Source of the DNA: an uncultured Psychrobacter sp.
GTDB lineage: Bacteria; Pseudomonadota; Gammaproteobacteria; Pseudomonadales; Moraxellaceae
DNA length: 64,000 bases
Assembly (NCBI GenBank): GCA_947495055.1
Contig: CANLXO010000003.1
Coordinates: 1 to 64,000 of the forward strand
Direction: 5' to 3'
Below, piece by piece: positions 1 through 7,824 of the stretch. The first letter of the stretch is position 1, and each line of letters starts with the position of its first letter. The translations under genes were made by a program, and so were the position numbers. Under the pieces are notes generated by a model that was not told where the DNA came from, made no database searches, and saw nothing but the letters and a program-made list of their open reading frames with translations.

Positions 1-12
1 TTTCTTGACCAT
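1..12 (-). CDS. Start of a gene cut by the left window edge (partial)
   Basis: Read on the minus strand, an ATG at 12 begins Met-Val-Lys-Lys and runs off the window. A GGAG ribosome binding site lies about seven bases upstream of it (plus-strand CTCC at 18-21). Only four codons are visible, so no function can be given. The start codon with a well-spaced binding site is the only support. Confidence 0.4.
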
Positions 13-205
13 GATAAACTCCGATTAATATGCTTAGTTTACCAAGTTTACTTGTACGGTTTCTTCAGCATAGCTCAGTGCTCCGCATCTGAAGCAAGAT
101 ATAGAGAGTCAATTACCATTAATTAATGAGTGGATTGAAAACCATAGTCCGTAGGTTATTGTGGAGGTTTTGACACCCGACAAATAGATTTTGAAATTTT
201 CGCTT
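13..205. other. Intergenic region between two minus-strand genes
   Basis: Apart from the ribosome binding site for the edge gene at 18-21, I see no clear promoter, terminator or repeat here. It probably carries the promoter of the minus-strand gene that leaves the window. Confidence 0.4.
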
Positions 206-670
206 CTATACTCGACTCTTTAAAACCTCAATCGCTTTTAAAATTTGCGGACGGTTTTTAGCTGCTTTAAGCCATTTAGGTAAACGACTGGCTAATGAAC
301 TATTTTGCCAAGTCTCAATATTTGGATTACGTTGTCTATGTTTGGCTGATACAAAGTCCTCTAAATATTCTAAATGACGTCTATTGAACGCCCATAAACT
401 CTGACCAGCACAATCTGTTTGTAGCCATAAATCTACCCCAAAATAACTATCGGCTGGATTTTCCGCACCCCAATAAAACGTTCTTTGTTCAGCTAGTTTC
501 GCTTGATTATAACCACAACTTGGACAACTCAATCTTACTTCGTCATGGTATAAAATCACAAACGCTTTCGATTGACACTTTGGACAATGAACCAGCGTAG
601 GGTCATTATCGGTAGGCGTACTAATAGATATCCTATCTTCATTATTTTCTTGAAACCGCTTTGCAGTCAT
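206..670 (-). CDS. Zinc-ribbon hypothetical protein
   Basis: A 154-residue protein of unknown function. Residues about 29-55 hold two zinc knuckles, CPKC and CPSC, spaced as in a zinc ribbon, so it probably binds one zinc ion. The rest is mixed charged and aromatic sequence ending in a basic Lys/Arg-rich helix (PKWLKAAKNR), with no signal peptide or membrane segment. The ATG at 670 has an AAGG binding site. A nucleic-acid-binding or chaperone-like role would be guesswork. It lies next to an orphan antitoxin, in a part of the window that looks accessory. Confidence 0.75.
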   Translation of the reverse strand: MTAKRFQENNEDRISISTPTDNDPTLVHCPKCQSKAFVILYHDEVRLSCPSCGYNQAKLAEQRTFYWGAENPADSYFGVDLWLQTDCAGQSLWAFNRRHLEYLEDFVSAKHRQRNPNIETWQNSSLASRLPKWLKAAKNRPQILKAIEVLKSRV

Positions 671-893
671 AATTTAACCTTATATTATTTTGGAGTTAAC
701 AATTAATTGTTAAGTTGGACGAAACTTGCGAACCTGAGATCATAGCGTAAGATAAAATAAAAATATCTACTTGATAGAAGATGCAATTGTTATTAACTAC
801 TGAAATATTGTCTTAGAGTTAAATTAAATCAAAAAAACCCTATTAGCTTTATATCGGTACTGATATCATTGCCTAATAATGATAAAGGTACAT

Positions 894-962
894 ATGAAAG
901 ATATTGAGTTTCTAGGCACATCATTAGAGGACGAAGAATTAAATCACTCATACAGGATTTAA
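894..962 (+). pseudogene. Remnant of a HigB/Gp49-like toxin gene
   Basis: A 22-codon frame starting MKDIEFLGTSLEDEE and ending at a TAA four bases before the antitoxin ATG. Its first dozen residues match the usual N-terminus of phage-derived Gp49-like (RelE/HigB-type) toxins, which are normally about 100-115 residues long and sit directly upstream of an XRE antitoxin. The last residues (SYRI) resemble the later AYRVIY strand, which suggests an internal deletion. The family call rests on a short match and is an inference. Confidence 0.5.
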
Positions 963-966
963 AAAG

Positions 967-1233
967 ATGACTAAATACACCTCTGTTTTTGACGCCCTAT
1001 GCGATACGCCTACTCAAAGCGCTAATCTAAAATTGCGTGCTGAACTTATGCATCATATTACAAACATTATTAAAGATATGTCAGGTACGCAAAGCGAGAT
1101 TGCTAAGCTTTGCGGAATCACTCAACCTCGTCTTAATGACTTATTACAAGGCAAAATTAGCAAGTTTAGCTTAGATGCATTGGTGAACATCAATGCTAAC
1201 TTAGGCGTTGAAATCAGCCTTGATTTTGCTTGA
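967..1233 (+). CDS. XRE/HigA-type helix-turn-helix antitoxin (orphan)
   Basis: An 88-residue DNA-binding protein. Residues about 40-75 form a helix-turn-helix (GTQSEIAKLCGITQPRLNDL), typical of the HTH_37/XRE antitoxins that pair with Gp49/HigB toxins. In such modules the antitoxin binds its own promoter and neutralises the toxin mRNA endonuclease. Here the frame just upstream is only a 22-codon toxin remnant, so the antitoxin appears to have outlived its partner. An AAAAAG stretch before the ATG at 967 may serve as a weak binding site, or translation may be coupled to the remnant, which stops four bases upstream. Confidence 0.8.
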   Translation: MTKYTSVFDALCDTPTQSANLKLRAELMHHITNIIKDMSGTQSEIAKLCGITQPRLNDLLQGKISKFSLDALVNINANLGVEISLDFA

Positions 1234-1280
1234 TAGGGTTTTGAATGTTTTTGTATAGTAGGAGATAAAACCCACCCCAC

Positions 1281-1562
1281 CTAAATAAACTCCCGCTCAA
1301 CATTCATCATCCTTGCATCTACCGTCCGCTCTATCTTTTCCTCTATCTGACTACACTGCGACTCAACCTCACGTTTGGACAGCCCGACGATGACAAACGT
1401 CCATTCGCTGGCATCATGACGATCGCGCTCGCCGCTTTCACAGACGGCGACACTTGGATTATTACCGAAACGCGCATGCAAGCCGCCCATACGTTGGCGT
1501 TTTTCTTTTAGTGAGCTGCAACCGGGAAGGGAGAAAGTCAGGGTTAAGATAGCAATATGCAT
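1281..1562 (-). CDS. DUF503 family protein (YlxP-like)
   Basis: A 93-residue cytoplasmic protein of the DUF503 family, recognised by the N-terminal beta strand MHIAILTLTF, the SLKEKR motif and the RFGNNPSVAVCES segment. Bacillus YlxP, of the same family, sits in the nusA-infB operon and is linked to ribosome assembly; the role here is not established. The start at 1562 has a strong GAGG site. It is divergent from the glutathione reductase gene, about 140 bases away. Confidence 0.85.
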   Translation of the reverse strand: MHIAILTLTFSLPGCSSLKEKRQRMGGLHARFGNNPSVAVCESGERDRHDASEWTFVIVGLSKREVESQCSQIEEKIERTVDARMMNVEREFI

Positions 1563-1704
1563 AGGTTTTCCTCATTAAAGTTATCCACGCTTCATGGTAT
1601 CATCAAGCACGCTTGGTGTATGGTCGGCAACTTGTAAGATACAGAATCGTACCCATAACAATAAGACTAAAATTGCCTCAAAACGAAATAAAGAGATCTC
1701 AACC

Positions 1705-3060
1705 ATGACAAAACATTATGACTATATCGCCATTGGTGGCGGTAGCGGCGGTATTGCTTCGATCAATCGCGCGGCAAGCTATGGCAAAAAATGCGCCATT
1801 ATCGAAGCAGAACAATTAGGCGGCACTTGTGTCAACTGGGGCTGCGTACCCAAAAAGGTCATGTGGTACGGCGCGCAAGTCGCCGAAGCCATTGAGAAGT
1901 ATGCGCCAGATTATGGCTTTGATGTTGAATTAAAGAACTTTGACTTTCAAAAACTGGTCAATAGTCGCCAGCAATATATTCAAAACATTCATCGCTCTTA
2001 TGATAATAATTTGGCAAAGAACGGCGTTGAGGTCATAAAAGGCTTTGCTAAGTTCGTCGACACCAATACGGTCGAAGTCAATGGCGAGCACATTACCGCT
2101 GACCATATTTTGATTGCGACCGGTGGTCATCCTATCTTCCCTAACATCCCAGGCGCTGAGCACGGTATCGATTCTGACGGGTTCTTCAGATTAAACCATC
2201 TGCCCAAACGCGTGGCTATCGCAGGGGCTGGCTATATTGCGGTTGAGATTGCAGGCGTACTCAACAGTTTAGGATCAGAGGTGCATCTGTATGTGCGCCA
2301 GCATTCACCGCTACGCTCGTTTGACCACACTATCGTTGAGACTTTGCTGATAGAGATGGAGCAAGACGGTATTCAGTTGCATACCGAAACGACGCTGACT
2401 GAGGTCAATAAAAACGACGATGGTAGTTTAGAGCTGTTCACCAAAGACGGCAGCCTTGATACGGTCGATTGCTTGATTTGGGCGATTGGTCGAGCGCCCT
2501 CCACTGACAATATTAACTTGGAAGTAACTGGCGTTGAGACAACTGATAGCGGTAAAATCAAAGTCGATAAGTTCCAAAATACCAACGTTGATGGCATTTA
2601 TGCGGTCGGTGATATTATTGAAGGCAGCATTGATCTAACGCCCGTAGCTATTGCAGCAGGTCGTAGGTTATCTGAGCGCTTGTTTAATGACAAAACCAAT
2701 GAGCACTTGGTTTATGATTTGGTGCCAACGGTTATCTTTACTCATCCCCCTATTGGTACGATTGGCTTGTCAGAGATTGACGCGGTGGAGCTACATGGCA
2801 AAGACAATATTAAGTGCTACACCTCGACCTTTACCTCGATGTATAGCGCGGTGACGCAGCATCGCCAAAAGTGCGTGATGAAGCTGGTGTGCTTAGGTGA
2901 GGAGGAGAAAATCATTGGCCTACATGGCATCGGTTACGGTGTCGATGAGATGCTGCAAGGGTTTGCCGTAGCAGTGAAGATGGGCGCGACCAAAGCAGAC
3001 TTTGATAATACCGTTGCTATTCATCCAACCGGTGCAGAAGAGTTTGTGACAATGAGGTAG
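1705..3060 (+). CDS. gor: Glutathione-disulfide reductase
   Basis: A flavoenzyme that reduces glutathione disulfide with NADPH in the cytosol. The start is placed at 1705 (MTKHYDY), giving 451 residues, against about 450 in E. coli; an earlier in-frame start at 1594 would add 37 residues unlike the family. Visible features are the FAD-binding GGGSGG near residues 11-16, the redox-active pair Cys42/Cys47 in [13 protein letters not shown], a second dinucleotide fold (GAGYIAVE), the FAD-binding YAVGD, and the C-terminal HPTGAEE whose His-Glu pair completes the active site. An AAGAG binding site lies upstream and a rho-independent terminator downstream at 3120-3153. Confidence 0.95.
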   Translation: MTKHYDYIAIGGGSGGIASINRAASYGKKCAIIEAEQLGGTCVNWGCVPKKVMWYGAQVAEAIEKYAPDYGFDVELKNFDFQKLVNSRQQYIQNIHRSYDNNLAKNGVEVIKGFAKFVDTNTVEVNGEHITADHILIATGGHPIFPNIPGAEHGIDSDGFFRLNHLPKRVAIAGAGYIAVEIAGVLNSLGSEVHLYVRQHSPLRSFDHTIVETLLIEMEQDGIQLHTETTLTEVNKNDDGSLELFTKDGSLDTVDCLIWAIGRAPSTDNINLEVTGVETTDSGKIKVDKFQNTNVDGIYAVGDIIEGSIDLTPVAIAAGRRLSERLFNDKTNEHLVYDLVPTVIFTHPPIGTIGLSEIDAVELHGKDNIKCYTSTFTSMYSAVTQHRQKCVMKLVCLGEEEKIIGLHGIGYGVDEMLQGFAVAVKMGATKADFDNTVAIHPTGAEEFVTMR

Positions 3061-3090
3061 TGGGCGTTAGTGGGCGTTAGTGGGCGCTAG
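3061..3090 (+). repeat. 10-bp tandem repeat, three copies, directly after the gor stop
   Basis: TGGGCGTTAG occurs twice and TGGGCGCTAG once, head to tail, starting on the base after the gor stop codon. The unit resembles the final gor bases, so it may have arisen by slippage there. Confidence 0.85.
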
Positions 3091-3119
3091 TCAGCTTTAG
3101 TTTGATAGAGTGTGCAAGT

Positions 3120-3153
3120 AAAAAGGCTATTTTAGATAGAATAGCCTTTTTTT
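3120..3153 (+). terminator. Rho-independent terminator of gor
   Basis: AAAAAGGCTAT at 3120-3130 pairs with ATAGCCTTTTT at 3141-3151, with a ten-base loop and a T-run. The distance of about 60 bases from the gor stop fits. Confidence 0.85.
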
Positions 3154-3202
3154 GTGGCTAGATTTTAGGTTAAAGCCTTTGGTCTACTATTTAAACTTTT
3201 GC

Positions 3203-3226
3203 TATGTATTTGATACTAAATACATA
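3203..3226. repeat. 9-bp perfect inverted repeat in the gor-sidA gap
   Basis: TATGTATTT and AAATACATA are separated by six bases. There is no T-run, so it is more like an operator than a terminator. It lies about 180 bases upstream of the monooxygenase start. The rest of the gap (3154-3408) shows nothing else convincing; no Fur box is visible there. Confidence 0.4.
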
Positions 3227-3408
3227 ATACTAAACGTAACCTTTTTAAAAGCCTAAAGCTGATATTGTCTCACTTGTCTTTTAGGGCTTGAAGTCGTTCA
3301 GCTTAGCGCTGCCTTTTCAGATAATAAAGGTTGCACATCTTAGTTGCTGACTTACCCAACCATAGATTGTGTTGACATCTAAAAATAAAAACTCAAACAA
3401 GGTTACTT

Positions 3409-4686
3409 ATGCACATTTACGATTTTATAGGGATAGGTTTTGGTCCAGCAAATCTTTCAGTGGCTGTTGCCCTGTTAGAGAAGGATATGTTAAATGACCA
3501 CTCAAAAATCATGTTTATAGAGAGCAAGCCTGACTTTGTCTGGCACGGCGGTATGCTGATACCCGAAGCTGAGATGCAGATTTCATTTTTTAAAGACTTA
3601 GTGACGCTCAGAAATCCCACCAGCCCTTTTACCTTTATCAATTACTTAGCAGAAAATGGTCGGTTAGAGACTTTTGCCAATCTCAAAAACTTTTTTCCAA
3701 GGCGAGTGGAATATAATGACTATCTACAATGGGCGGCTAAGAAGTTTGAAAACTACGTCAAATACGCTACCAAGGTTATAAAGATCGAGCCTGTGCTTAT
3801 CGAAGGTTCAGACGTCGTAGACTACTTAGCGCTACATTTGCAAAATGTCACTACCAAAGACACAGAGATTATATACGCCAAAGACATCTCGCTTGCAGCA
3901 GGTATCAGCAAAGTCATTCCTGAGTATATGAGTGCCAATCCTGATATCAAAATCAGTCATTCTGAAGATTTTTTGTACAGCTTAGAGACTGATTTTACCG
4001 ATAAACATGCAGAGTATAAATTTATAGTGGTGGGTTCTGGTCAAAGCGCTGCTGAGATTACCATGCATTTGGCAGATGAGTACCCCAATGCCAAAGTCGA
4101 TCTTTATTTTAGAACCTATGCCCTAAAGCCTGCTGATGAAACTGAATTTGTGAACGAGATCTTTGATAGTGACACGGTTGAGACCTTTTTGACTTATGAT
4201 GATGACTTTCGAGAAGACGTTATTGAGAACCACAGAAATACCAATTATTCAGTCGTCGATCCTAAACTCATTAGCATCTTGTACGAACGCCTTTATTATC
4301 AAAAACTGATTGGGACTGAGCAGATCCAGCTGCATCAATTTCATGAATTAAAAGGTATAGATAGCGATTCAAAACAGGCAATATTTAAAGAGCTGACGGA
4401 TAATAAAACGGTAAACATAGAGTTTGACGGTTTATTTTTGGCGACAGGTTACGAGATTATAGCAACCGATATTGTCAAAAACTTTGAGGAGTATTTAGTA
4501 TACGATACCGAAGATCGCTTGGTGCTAGACACCGATTATAGGGTGAAAACGATTAACGCTAACTTTAAACCTAAGATATTTATTCAAGGGGCAAGTGAGC
4601 ATAGTCATGGCATGAGTGAAACCTTGCTCTCTTTACTGGCTTATCGTTCAGGGAAAATCGTGACTAGACTGAGCGAGAATGATTGA
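3409..4686 (+). CDS. SidA/IucD/PvdA-family N-monooxygenase
   Basis: A 425-residue FAD/NADPH enzyme of the family that N-hydroxylates the side-chain amine of lysine or ornithine (or related amines such as histamine) for hydroxamate-type siderophores. Seen are the N-terminal FAD motif GFGPANLS at residues 9-16, the family signature RNPTSPFTF near 73-81, the NADPH motif VVGSGQSAAE near 206-215, and the late FLATGYE. An AAGG site precedes the ATG. No siderophore synthetase, acyltransferase or receptor gene is adjacent, so the substrate is unknown. Its place just before the bfd/bfr iron block fits an iron-related role, which is an inference. Confidence 0.85.
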   Translation: MHIYDFIGIGFGPANLSVAVALLEKDMLNDHSKIMFIESKPDFVWHGGMLIPEAEMQISFFKDLVTLRNPTSPFTFINYLAENGRLETFANLKNFFPRRVEYNDYLQWAAKKFENYVKYATKVIKIEPVLIEGSDVVDYLALHLQNVTTKDTEIIYAKDISLAAGISKVIPEYMSANPDIKISHSEDFLYSLETDFTDKHAEYKFIVVGSGQSAAEITMHLADEYPNAKVDLYFRTYALKPADETEFVNEIFDSDTVETFLTYDDDFREDVIENHRNTNYSVVDPKLISILYERLYYQKLIGTEQIQLHQFHELKGIDSDSKQAIFKELTDNKTVNIEFDGLFLATGYEIIATDIVKNFEEYLVYDTEDRLVLDTDYRVKTINANFKPKIFIQGASEHSHGMSETLLSLLAYRSGKIVTRLSEND

Positions 4687-4713
4687 GGCTTGTTGAATAG
4701 AGTAGTAAAAAGT

Positions 4714-5097
4714 CTACATCCCCAAAACCCACTCATCATTTACTTGGTACACCTTGAAGCTTCCTTTGTCAGTGCGACTATTACCCGCAACCGTTTGCGT
4801 AATATCAGCGGTACACATATAGGTATTGTCGCCCTCAATGGTGTCGCAATTGACATTATCTACGCTCTCAAGGGTTGGCATCATGCCTGCCATCATCCCG
4901 CTCATTGCCCTTGCCATCTCATCATTGCCCGCACCCGCCATCGCATTATCCATCATGCTGCCCGCCTGCTCATACTGTGCTTCAATAAGATTTTCTACAT
5001 CACTCTCAGAGGGTCCACTTGAGCAAGCAGCAAGTAGTGGCGTTAATAAAAGCATGGCAACTATGTTTCTGATATTTGTATTTTTAACATTTTTCAT
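4714..5097 (-). CDS. Small lipoprotein of unknown function
   Basis: A 127-residue protein with a lipoprotein signal peptide: basic start, a hydrophobic stretch, and the lipobox LLAAC at about residues 21-25, followed by SSGPSES. The mature part has a Met-rich middle (MARAMSGMMAGMM) and two cysteines (VNCDTIE, YMCTAD) that could form a disulfide in the periplasm. It is convergent with the monooxygenase gene and divergent from bfd. I do not recognise the family. Confidence 0.75.
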   Translation of the reverse strand: MKNVKNTNIRNIVAMLLLTPLLAACSSGPSESDVENLIEAQYEQAGSMMDNAMAGAGNDEMARAMSGMMAGMMPTLESVDNVNCDTIEGDNTYMCTADITQTVAGNSRTDKGSFKVYQVNDEWVLGM

Positions 5098-5212
5098 GAT
5101 GGTCTCGCTCTTTTATCTTCGATAATTAAGTATACCTAACGCTGAGTAAAAACCAAACATAATTTCTTAGATTTAAAGCTAACCTCTCTAAACTTTGTTC
5201 CCGTAAAAGCTA

Positions 5213-5241
5213 TTGCAAATGATAACAATTATCGTTACTAT
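5213..5241 (+). promoter_or_regulatory. Candidate sigma-70 promoter of bfd
   Basis: TTGCAA at 5213-5218 and TACTAT at 5236-5241 are 17 bases apart, each matching four of six consensus bases. The Fur box fills the region between them, the expected geometry for iron repression. Confidence 0.45.
5215..5233 (+). promoter_or_regulatory. Fur box upstream of bfd
   Basis: The 19 bases match 15 of 19 positions of the classical Fur consensus (GATAAT repeated as direct and inverted hexamers). It lies about 75 bases upstream of the bfd start. bfd genes are known Fur targets, induced when iron is low. Confidence 0.7.
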
Positions 5242-5307
5242 ATGTGCTATTAAATCGTCATTCTTATTCATGACAAGTAAATTGTCAGAAGATTTAGGAA
5301 TAGTTAT

Positions 5308-5499
5308 ATGTACGTATGTATCTGCAATAGCGTTAAAGAAAAGCAAATTCAGGCGGCAATCAGCTCTGGTATCGATACACTTGATGGTCTCAAAGAGACG
5401 CTAGATGTCGCTACTTGCTGCGGCTGCTGCGAGCCTATGGTCAATGATTATCTTGATGAGCATCACGCCAAGCTTGACGTTCTTGCTTATGCTGTTTAG
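5308..5499 (+). CDS. bfd: Bacterioferritin-associated ferredoxin
   Basis: A 63-residue [2Fe-2S] protein. The four cluster ligands are visible as Cys4 and Cys6 (CIC) and Cys38 and Cys41 (in TCCGCC), at the same positions as in E. coli and Pseudomonas Bfd. Bfd docks on bacterioferritin and passes electrons through the haem to the ferric core so that iron can be released. A Fur box and promoter lie upstream, an AGGA site precedes the ATG, and two bacterioferritin genes follow about 250 bases downstream. Confidence 0.93.
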   Translation: MYVCICNSVKEKQIQAAISSGIDTLDGLKETLDVATCCGCCEPMVNDYLDEHHAKLDVLAYAV

Positions 5500-5651
5500 C
5501 TTTTAGTTAGTACATGAATAGTTAGCCTATAAACCTACCTCTCCACTATCGAGCACGCTTAGCCTAGTCTATTATCTTTATGATGCTTATCCTGCACTAG
5601 AGTTTATGCATGCTATTTTCTATTTTTATTCTACTGCAAATGTCTGTTACT

Positions 5652-5679
5652 ATTACTATCAAGTACAATTACTATCAAG
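5652..5679 (+). repeat. 12-bp direct repeat upstream of the bacterioferritin genes
   Basis: ATTACTATCAAG occurs at 5652-5663 and again at 5668-5679, 16 bases apart start to start, about 75-100 bases before the first bfr gene. It could be a regulator site; no Fur box is evident here. Confidence 0.4.
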
Positions 5680-5751
5680 ATCCTGTCTGCTATCCTTGAC
5701 TTAGGTCTGCTGTACACGCCCTACTAATCAAATTTTTAGTGAGTATATATT

Positions 5752-6246
5752 ATGAAAGGTAGTCAAAAAGTTATCGATTATTTAAACTTTTTATTGGGCG
5801 GTGAGCTGGCCGCTCGTGACCAGTATTTTATTCACTCTGAGATGTATGCTGAGTGGCACTACGGCAAATTGTATGACCGTATTCATCACGAAATGGAAGA
5901 TGAGACCTTGCATGCGCAGGCGATCATTCGCCGTATTTTGATGCTAGGCGGCATCCCTAAAATGAGCGTTAATGAGATTCAAGTCGGCACTGCAGTTCCT
6001 GAGATGCTACAGCTTGATCTGGATCTTGAATATGCAGTACAAAAAGATCTCAAAGCAGGCATTGCGCTATGTGAAGAAGAGAAAGATTACGTCACTCGCG
6101 ATATCTTGACCCAGCAGCTCAAAGACACTGAAGAAGATCATGCTCATTGGCTTGAGCAGCAGCTGCGTCTTATTGATATGATAAGTCTGCCTAACTACTT
6201 GCAGAGCCAAATGGCTGAAGTATCGCCAGATTTAGTATCACACTAA
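5752..6246 (+). CDS. bfr: Bacterioferritin, ferroxidase-type subunit (no haem ligand)
   Basis: A 164-residue four-helix bacterioferritin subunit for iron storage in a 24-mer shell. By its own numbering it keeps the complete diiron ferroxidase site: Glu18, Glu51, His54, Glu93, Glu127 and His130. The haem-binding methionine at position 52 of E. coli Bfr is replaced by Thr52, so it cannot ligate haem in the usual way. This matches the catalytic subunit type of two-subunit bacterioferritins. The second bfr gene follows after only 11 bases, so the pair is surely co-transcribed and probably co-assembled. Confidence 0.92.
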   Translation: MKGSQKVIDYLNFLLGGELAARDQYFIHSEMYAEWHYGKLYDRIHHEMEDETLHAQAIIRRILMLGGIPKMSVNEIQVGTAVPEMLQLDLDLEYAVQKDLKAGIALCEEEKDYVTRDILTQQLKDTEEDHAHWLEQQLRLIDMISLPNYLQSQMAEVSPDLVSH

Positions 6247-6257
6247 AGGAGAGAATC

Positions 6258-6737
6258 ATGAGAGGCGACAAAGAAGTCATTCAAGTGCTCAATAAAGTGC
6301 TTGGTCAGTCTTTAATAGCGATTAATCAGTATTTTTTGCATGCGCGTATGGCAAGGCATTGGGGACTAGAGGTTCTAAACGATCATTTGTACAAACAATC
6401 TATCGCTGAGATGAAGTGGTCGGATGATCTGATTGCCCGTATCTTTTTGCTCGGTGGGCTTCCTAATCTACAACAACTAGGCAAAGTCTATATCGGTGAA
6501 GACGTCCCTGAAATTATCAGTTGCAACTTGCGTTTAGAGCGACAAAAATTCGACATTATTACTGATGCGATTACATTGTGTGAGACGCATCAAGACTATG
6601 TATCACGTCATTTATTGCTTACTCTTAAGGATGGTAATGAGGAGTATGACGACTGGCTTGATACACAAGAGGATTTGATTAAATCGGTAGGTGTAGAGAA
6701 CTATATTCAAGCACAGATGCATGATGATTCTGAGTAA
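6258..6737 (+). CDS. bfr: Bacterioferritin, haem-binding subunit (ferroxidase site lost)
   Basis: A 159-residue bacterioferritin subunit beginning MRGDKEVI like E. coli Bfr. It keeps the haem ligand Met52 (in AEMKWSD), Glu51 and Glu94, but the other ferroxidase ligands are changed: Ser18 for Glu, Trp54 for His, Asn127 for Glu and Tyr130 for His. It should bind haem and exchange electrons with Bfd but not oxidise iron alone. It complements the preceding subunit, which has the reverse pattern. A GGAGAG site lies between the two genes. Confidence 0.92.
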   Translation: MRGDKEVIQVLNKVLGQSLIAINQYFLHARMARHWGLEVLNDHLYKQSIAEMKWSDDLIARIFLLGGLPNLQQLGKVYIGEDVPEIISCNLRLERQKFDIITDAITLCETHQDYVSRHLLLTLKDGNEEYDDWLDTQEDLIKSVGVENYIQAQMHDDSE

Positions 6738-6880
6738 TACAAGCGTGCTGATTTAACCCCGGTTGTCTTTAGACCAAAGCCAGTTTACTTAATAATCTAT
6801 GCCTGTACTAAAATCTATGACAGACAGCACAATCTTGATACTGTTATGATGCTTTAAATAATAAGAGTTGCGAGATAATT

Positions 6881-7096
6881 GTGTGGCAGATCTACCTGTA
6901 CATCCTACCTATTGGGCTTGGCATTATGACATTGGCGGCAAGCTTACTGTGCTTGTTTGCCTACCTTATGTCTGATGACAATGCCACGCGGCGGCCCGCC
7001 TTTCACTGGTTTAAGCGCTTACTTATCGTCGCTTTTGTATTACTAAGCGCTGGGCTGTTTATGACCTTTGGGCACTTTTGGGGACAGCAAAGATAG
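6881..7096 (+). CDS. Small two-helix membrane protein
   Basis: A 71-residue protein starting at GTG with a GAG site upstream. It has two hydrophobic segments, about residues 3-29 and 47-66, separated by a charged loop (SDDNATRRPAFHWFKR). No family is recognised. It ends two bases before the convergent acetyltransferase gene. Confidence 0.6.
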   Translation: MWQIYLYILPIGLGIMTLAASLLCLFAYLMSDDNATRRPAFHWFKRLLIVAFVLLSAGLFMTFGHFWGQQR

Positions 7097-7098
7097 TC

Positions 7099-7710
7099 CT
7101 ATCTGCTCACCAATTTTTCTAATTCTAATAGCTCTAAATCTTGCCGTTTAGGCTCGCCATTATTACCATCATCTGGGAACGGCATACTATTGCCATTCAA
7201 CTGATAGCCGCGTCGCTGATAATACGCCAACAGCTCAGGACGATGACTCAAGATTGACATGGTCAGACGGCTTGGCTGATCGCTCCTTTGCTCATGACTA
7301 GATAGTAAATGCCGCGTCGCAAAAGTCTCGGCGGCTTCTAAGATGACATGACCCACGCCGCACCCTTGTAATTCTGGATGAACGGCAAACATGCCAATAT
7401 AGGCTTTGTTGTCGACATCACTATCTGATTTTATATCAACTGCAATGCAGCCTAGTAGCTCGCCTGTCTCTTCGCTATCGCGCTCGCCCATCGTCGTTTT
7501 GGGATATACAAAAAAGTAGTGTTTTGGATCGTTGATGATGTGGATAAGCTCGCTTTGGGTAATGCGTATGCCGCCGACGAGAGATGCTTCATTCGTCCAG
7601 CCTTGGGTGCTTCGGTAGCACAGGTTGAGTAATTGCTCAATGGCACTAACATCGTCGACCGTTGCTTGACGAAGAAACACTTTTTCTTTGTTTTTGATAG
7701 TAGTCATCAT
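7099..7710 (-). CDS. GNAT family N-acetyltransferase
   Basis: A 203-residue acetyl-CoA-dependent acyltransferase. The fold is visible as an N-terminal strand (VFLRQATVDDV), the substrate-side segment, and the acetyl-CoA-binding motif A region VHPELQGCGVGHVILEAAE. Late residues (PELLAYYQRRGYQ) form the usual last helix and strand. I chose the ATG at 7710 because a TTGAG site sits six bases upstream of it; an in-frame TTG at 7728 would add six residues. The substrate cannot be told from sequence. Similar proteins act on small amines, amino acids or protein termini. Confidence 0.85.
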   Translation of the reverse strand: MMTTIKNKEKVFLRQATVDDVSAIEQLLNLCYRSTQGWTNEASLVGGIRITQSELIHIINDPKHYFFVYPKTTMGERDSEETGELLGCIAVDIKSDSDVDNKAYIGMFAVHPELQGCGVGHVILEAAETFATRHLLSSHEQRSDQPSRLTMSILSHRPELLAYYQRRGYQLNGNSMPFPDDGNNGEPKRQDLELLELEKLVSR

Positions 7711-7765
7711 TGTATTCTCAAGTTTCAAAAAGCGCTTTGTATAACAAAAATACGCTATTTAATAT

Positions 7766-7801
7766 ATAAAAAGGCTGACCTAAATCAATAGATCAACCTT
7801 T
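7766..7801 (-). terminator. Terminator of the Rieske-FAD reductase gene
   Basis: Read on the minus strand, AAAGGTTGA pairs with TCAGCCTTT (one G-T pair) around a 14-base loop, followed by a short T-run. It lies about 25 bases beyond the stop codon at 7825. Confidence 0.65.
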
Positions 7802-7824
7802 ATAGTAACAAAACTCTACCAATG

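Noticed and set aside
3372..3377. TTGACA as the -35 of the monooxygenase gene
   Set aside because: It is only 37 bases before the ATG and no -10 fits before the ribosome binding site.
4690..5022. A 110-codon plus-strand open frame
   Set aside because: It lies opposite the lipoprotein gene at 4714-5097, which has a clear signal peptide and lipobox; the plus-strand translation has no recognisable pattern.
3409..6737. A siderophore biosynthesis cluster
   Set aside because: Only one monooxygenase is present; no synthetase, acyltransferase, exporter or receptor is found nearby.
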